NCBI GenBank assembly: GCA_027294185.1
Contig: JAPUME010000064.1
Location: 1 to 9,868 of the forward strand
Source of the DNA: Acidobacteriota bacterium
Lineage (GTDB): Bacteria > Acidobacteriota > Terriglobia > UBA7540 > JAPUME01
Direction of reading: 5' to 3'
Length of the DNA stretch: 9,868 nucleotides
The first letter of the stretch is position 1. Each line of letters begins with the position of its first letter. Made by a program: the position numbers and the translations under genes. The notes under the pieces were generated by a model that was not told the DNA's origin, ran no database searches, and saw only the letters and a program-made list of their open reading frames with translations. Shown piece after piece: positions 6,383 to 9,868 of the stretch.

Positions 6383-7552
6383 ATGACGCAAGCCTTGAAT
6401 GATCCGCCTTTGCCGCTGACCACCCTGAGCGAGGAGGAGCAACTTTTTGTCTCCAGTCTCGGTGAGTTTGCGGCCAAAGAGATCGGTCCGCATGTGGCCG
6501 AAATGGATCGCTCCGGTGTCTTCAAGCCCGACCTCATCCGGCGCTTTTTCGAGCAGGGATTCATGGGCATCGAGGTGCCGGAAGCCCTGGGAGGCAGCGG
6601 CGGGACTTTCTTCCTGTCCGTGCTGGCCGTGGAGACCCTGGCACGGGTAGACGCCTCGGCCGCGGTCATCGTGGACGTGCAGAATACGCTGGTCAATAAC
6701 GCCCTGCTCCGCTGGGGAACCGACGAACAGAAGAAAAACTACCTCCCTCGACTTGCCACTGATACCGTGGGCGCTTACGCGCTCTCGGAGGCCGCGTCCG
6801 GCAGCGACGCTTTCGCGCTCGAGACGCGGGCGGTGGAGGATGGCGATTCTTACCTGCTCAACGGGCAGAAACTCTGGACCACGAACGGCGCCGAAGCCGG
6901 CATCTTCATCGTCTTTGCCACCCTCGACCGCAAGCTCGGCTACAAGGGGGTGACGGCTTTCCTTGTGGAACGTGAATCGCCCGGCTTCAAGGTGGGGAAA
7001 AAGGAGGACAAGCTGGGCATACGGGCCAGTTCAACCTGCGAACTGATTCTCGAAGACTGCCGCGTGCCCAAGGCGAACGTCCTCGGCCCGGTGGGCAAGG
7101 GCTACAAGGTGGCGATTGAAACTTTGAATGAAGGGCGTATCGGAATCGGGGCCCAAATGGTGGGAATCGCGCAGGGGGCGCTGGATGCCGCAATCGCCTA
7201 TTCACGGGAGAGAAAACAGTTCGGAAAACCCGTTTCCCAATTTCAGGCGATTCAATTCCAGATCGCCCATCTGGCCACTGACATTGAAGCGGCAAGATTG
7301 ATGGTCTATAACGCCGCCCGGCTGAAGGATTCAGGCCGGTCTTTCCTGAAAGAGGCGGCCATGGCGAAATACTTCGCTTCGCAGGTGGCCGAACGGGTCG
7401 CTTCCCAGGCGATCGAGGTCTTCGGCGGCTACGGTTATTCGAAAGATTATCCGGTCGAGAAATTTCTTCGCGACGCAAAGATCGGCAAGATTTACGAGGG
7501 AACTTCCTTCATGCAGCTTCAAACCATCGCCAAGGCGATCCTCGGCAGCTAA
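6383..7552 (+). CDS. Acyl-CoA dehydrogenase, short/branched-chain type
   Basis: FAD-dependent enzyme that introduces the alpha,beta double bond into an acyl-CoA, passing electrons to electron-transfer flavoprotein; cytoplasmic. The 389 residues are complete for the family: an N-terminal helical domain (about 14-125), the middle beta domain opening with the signature ALSEAASGSDAFA (133-145) and LWTTNGA (164-170), and a C-terminal helical domain. That domain has RKQFGKP (277-283), the second signature around VFGGYGYSKDYPVEKFLRD (346-364) and the catalytic base Glu372 in YEGTS (371-375). The GIRASSTCEL, LNEGRIGIGAQM and KDYPVEKFLRDAKIGKIYEG stretches resemble 2-methylbutyryl-/isobutyryl-type enzymes (ACADSB-like), so branched-chain amino-acid or short-chain fatty acid breakdown is likely; the exact substrate is inferred. 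The start is ATG at 6383 with a weak AAGTGA site. It stands alone: divergent from valS, and its stop is 36 bases from the convergent TPR gene, with no clear terminator between them. Confidence 0.93.
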   Translation: MTQALNDPPLPLTTLSEEEQLFVSSLGEFAAKEIGPHVAEMDRSGVFKPDLIRRFFEQGFMGIEVPEALGGSGGTFFLSVLAVETLARVDASAAVIVDVQNTLVNNALLRWGTDEQKKNYLPRLATDTVGAYALSEAASGSDAFALETRAVEDGDSYLLNGQKLWTTNGAEAGIFIVFATLDRKLGYKGVTAFLVERESPGFKVGKKEDKLGIRASSTCELILEDCRVPKANVLGPVGKGYKVAIETLNEGRIGIGAQMVGIAQGALDAAIAYSRERKQFGKPVSQFQAIQFQIAHLATDIEAARLMVYNAARLKDSGRSFLKEAAMAKYFASQVAERVASQAIEVFGGYGYSKDYPVEKFLRDAKIGKIYEGTSFMQLQTIAKAILGS

Positions 7553-7588
7553 TCGCGGCCAATCCTACTGATCAGGAAAACAGGGGTT

Positions 7589-9868
7589 CTATTCTCTTCG
7601 TTCGGCGGCGGTGCTGGCAAGCTCGCGCAGACGCGCCCGTACCCTGCCGGCATCAGGCGCGGAGGGAGCATTACGCAAATAGAGCTCGTATTCCTTGCGT
7701 GCCGCATCGGTTTCCCCCACGCCTTCCAGGGTGACGGCCAGGTTGTAGTGTGCCAGGGAATTCGCAGGCTGGATCCGGACCGCCTCCCGGTACTCCTCGA
7801 TGGCCTTGATAAACTCGCGATTCGAGCGCAAAGCATTGGCCAGGTTCAACCGTGTCGCAAGATCGTCAGGGCGAACACGGAGCACCTCCCGGTAATGTTC
7901 GATCGCCTCGCGGTAGTTCCCCTGGCGGCGGAGAACTGCCGCCAGCCCGGCGTGAGCATCCGCATACTCGGGCTGAGCCCTCACCGCATGGCGAAATTCC
8001 ATCGCGGCTCCCTCCAGGTCGCCCTGACGCCATAGCGCCACACCCAGATTCTGCCGTGCCTCGGTGAGGTTCGGCCGCCACTTCAGCGCCTGGCGGAGAT
8101 ACCCTGCTGCGCCTTCAAAATCTCCCTGGCTGATAAGAATGGTTCCGAGGATGACCATGCCCTGCGCCCAGCGGGGCCGTAGTTCGATGCCCGTTCGCAG
8201 TTCCCCGGCCGCTTTCTCCTGATTGCCCATCTTCCAGTAGGCAAGGCCCAGGTTGCCTCTCGTCATGGCATCCTCGGGGCGGAGGCGAAGGGCGTCTTCG
8301 TAGACCGTAGCGGCCTCCGCATATTCTTCCCGAACAAAGTAGGTATCTCCCAACTCACGCTGAACAAGGAAGCTCGCGGGTTGAATGGCCACCGCCTGGC
8401 GACCGGCCGAGACCGCGCCGTCCGTGTCGCCGATCTCGCGCAGCGCACGTCCCAGCTTCCGGTACAGTGAGGCGTCCCCGGGACGCCACCTCAGCGCGTC
8501 ACGATAGGTGGGGACCGCAAGATCGTAGGAACCATCTTCGGTAAGCATATCGCCGAGCGCGGCCAGGGCTTCCGGGTACGCGGCCCGGAGCTCGACGGAT
8601 TTTTCGAGCTGCTGCCGGGCTTCCGACTTGTTGTCCAATGCCTTGAGCACCATCGCCAGGCGGTAATGATATTCGGGACTCTCCGGCCGAAGCCGGACCG
8701 CCTCGCGATACTCGGCCTCCGCCTCTTCGATCTCCTCGGTAGCCTGAAGCGCATTGGCCAGGTGCGAGTGGACCTCCGGGTCCCCGGGATTCAAGCGAAC
8801 CGCCTCACGGTACTCCCGCAGGAATCCCGTTATGTTCCCGGCCGCCTCCAGAGCTTCTCCGAGATTCGAGCGGTAGGCCGACTCCTCGGGCGCCAGGTCT
8901 ACGGCCCTCTGTAATTCGAGAAGCGCACCTCCCAGGTCCCCGGTTTTGCGCAGGGTGAGCCCCAGGGTCTCGTGGAGCTCGGGGTCATCCGGTATCAGGC
9001 GCAGGGCTTCCCGAAATTGTGCCACCGCCGCGGCATGGTTGCCGACACCCAGATAGGTGGCGCCGATCTCCACATTGGCAGCGACGTGGTCGGGTTGCGC
9101 CGCCAGAATTCTCCGAAACTCCCGCAACGCCCCGCCGAAATCACCTGCCTGCCGAAGGGCCATTCCCAGATGGAAGCGGAAGTCGATGTTGTCCGGCCGA
9201 AGCGTGGCCGCCTCGCGGTAGTGGCGGATGGCCCCGATCAGATCCCCCCGTGCTTTCAGAAGGTGGGCCAGGTTGAAATGAAGATCGGGATTGGTGGGGC
9301 GACGCTCGACGCTCCGTTCATACTCGGCAATGGCTCCGGCAACGTCACCGCTCTGGGTCAGAACACCGGCCAAATCCATGCGAACTTCATCGTCAGCGGG
9401 CGCGAGCTCAATTGCCCGGCGAAAATGTTCGGCAGCCTGCGGGTACTGTTTGGCCTTCTCAAAGGTCTTTCCCAAACGCTGGTGCAACTCCGCGCTCTGC
9501 GGGGATAAGGCAAGGGCACGGCGGTAGGTCTCGATGGCCTCCTCGATTTGTCCCGTGTCGGCCAGGACACCGCCAAGGTGAAGGAGAGCTTCGGAATTAT
9601 CGGGCTTTCGGCGAAGCTCGGCGCGGTATTCTTCTATTGCCGCCTGGAGTTCGCCCTGCACCTCGAGGAGAACTCCTATGTTGATGTGCACACCGGGGAA
9701 ATCCGGCCTGAGGCGCGCCGTTTCACGATACTCGCGCAGTGCCGCTTTTAGCTCCCTGCGAGCCGCGAAGGTATTGGCCAGATTGTAGTGAGCTTCGACG
9801 TAATCGGGTCGGAGTTCCAGCGCTTTGCGGTATTCAGCAGCGGCCTCAGGCCAGTTCTGCTGCTGGTA
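7589..9868 (-). CDS. Tetratricopeptide-repeat (TPR) protein, N-terminus off window
   Basis: Open from the right window edge to a TAG at 7589-7591, giving 759 visible residues. Almost all of it is TPR: a partial repeat (1-22), 21 complete 34-residue repeats (23-736) and a 23-residue C-terminal cap (APDAGRVRARLRELASTAAE...). Units follow the TPR pattern, for example NSEALLHLGGVLADTGQIEE followed by a helix ending in LSP. The GTG at 9691 is internal, because the frame and the repeat continue upstream without a stop. TPR superhelices bind proteins or peptides and serve in scaffolds, secretion, outer-membrane assembly or glycosyltransfer. No catalytic or membrane domain is visible, so the role cannot be set; an N-terminal domain or signal peptide may lie outside the window. 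The last repeat and cap resemble ordinary C-termini of bacterial TPR proteins. No partner gene is adjacent: the neighbour converges and is metabolic. Confidence 0.92.
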   Translation of the reverse strand, partial: YQQQNWPEAAAEYRKALELRPDYVEAHYNLANTFAARRELKAALREYRETARLRPDFPGVHINIGVLLEVQGELQAAIEEYRAELRRKPDNSEALLHLGGVLADTGQIEEAIETYRRALALSPQSAELHQRLGKTFEKAKQYPQAAEHFRRAIELAPADDEVRMDLAGVLTQSGDVAGAIAEYERSVERRPTNPDLHFNLAHLLKARGDLIGAIRHYREAATLRPDNIDFRFHLGMALRQAGDFGGALREFRRILAAQPDHVAANVEIGATYLGVGNHAAAVAQFREALRLIPDDPELHETLGLTLRKTGDLGGALLELQRAVDLAPEESAYRSNLGEALEAAGNITGFLREYREAVRLNPGDPEVHSHLANALQATEEIEEAEAEYREAVRLRPESPEYHYRLAMVLKALDNKSEARQQLEKSVELRAAYPEALAALGDMLTEDGSYDLAVPTYRDALRWRPGDASLYRKLGRALREIGDTDGAVSAGRQAVAIQPASFLVQRELGDTYFVREEYAEAATVYEDALRLRPEDAMTRGNLGLAYWKMGNQEKAAGELRTGIELRPRWAQGMVILGTILISQGDFEGAAGYLRQALKWRPNLTEARQNLGVALWRQGDLEGAAMEFRHAVRAQPEYADAHAGLAAVLRRQGNYREAIEHYREVLRVRPDDLATRLNLANALRSNREFIKAIEEYREAVRIQPANSLAHYNLAVTLEGVGETDAARKEYELYLRNAPSAPDAGRVRARLRELASTAAERRE
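7661..9802 (-). repeat. Array of 21 consecutive 102-base TPR-coding repeats
   Basis: The coding sequence has a strict 102-base period over 2142 bases, exactly 21 units, all in register without any insertion or deletion. Similarity is clear at protein level; at DNA level recurring tracts such as GCCTCGCGGTA and GCCTCCCGGTA on the plus strand encode the YREAV-type helix B. Units are diverged, not recent copies. The unit at 8579-8680 is atypical in lacking the usual proline near its end (ELRAA instead of LRP). Confidence 0.85.

Noticed and set aside
7553..7588. Possible bidirectional terminator between the convergent genes (CTGATCAG palindrome)
   Set aside because: The palindrome has no loop room, no adjoining GC-rich stem and no T-run on either side.
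9689..9691. GTG at 9691 as the start of the TPR gene
   Set aside because: The frame and the 34-residue repeat continue unbroken upstream to the window edge, so the GTG is an internal valine codon.
7661..9802. CRISPR or satellite-like tandem repeat, suggested by the regular 102-base period
   Set aside because: The frame is open throughout and the period equals 34 codons; the repeat is protein-level TPR with diverged DNA.

Overview
The window is high-GC bacterial chromosome (about 60% G+C by eye) with dense housekeeping genes. Gene content, protein style and a conserved protein of unknown function at the left edge suggest Acidobacteriota or a similar deep-branching soil lineage. This is an inference from family resemblance; there is no 16S or other direct marker here.

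Positions 1-6260 hold one predicted leftward (minus-strand) transcription unit, read from right to left: valS (valyl-tRNA synthetase), nadC (quinolinate phosphoribosyltransferase, NAD synthesis), birA (biotin-protein ligase with a DNA-binding domain), coaX (type III pantothenate kinase, CoA synthesis) and an unrecognised protein that runs off the left edge. The gaps are 36, 29, 31 and 4 bases. The unit therefore groups one tRNA-charging enzyme with three cofactor steps (NAD, biotin attachment, CoA). A good sigma-70-type promoter (TTGACT, 17 bases, TATAGT) lies upstream of valS, with a perfect 7-bp inverted repeat in and beside its spacer.

Positions 6179-6382 are a divergent intergenic region. 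To its right, 6383-7552 on the plus strand, is an acyl-CoA dehydrogenase of the short/branched-chain type with its own plausible promoter. It converges on a long minus-strand tetratricopeptide-repeat (TPR) gene, 7589-9868, whose start lies beyond the right edge. The visible 759 residues are 21 complete 34-residue repeats with no insertion or deletion, a partial repeat and a short C-terminal cap.

The strongest unusual point is that valS has no ATG, GTG or TTG codon between its upstream in-frame stop and the catalytic HMGH motif. The only well-placed start is a CTG at 6178, eight bases after a perfect AAGGAG. Gene finders that ignore CTG would truncate the enzyme inside its active site. I saw no mobile element, CRISPR array, tRNA/rRNA gene or defence system, and no clear sign of a wholly new system.
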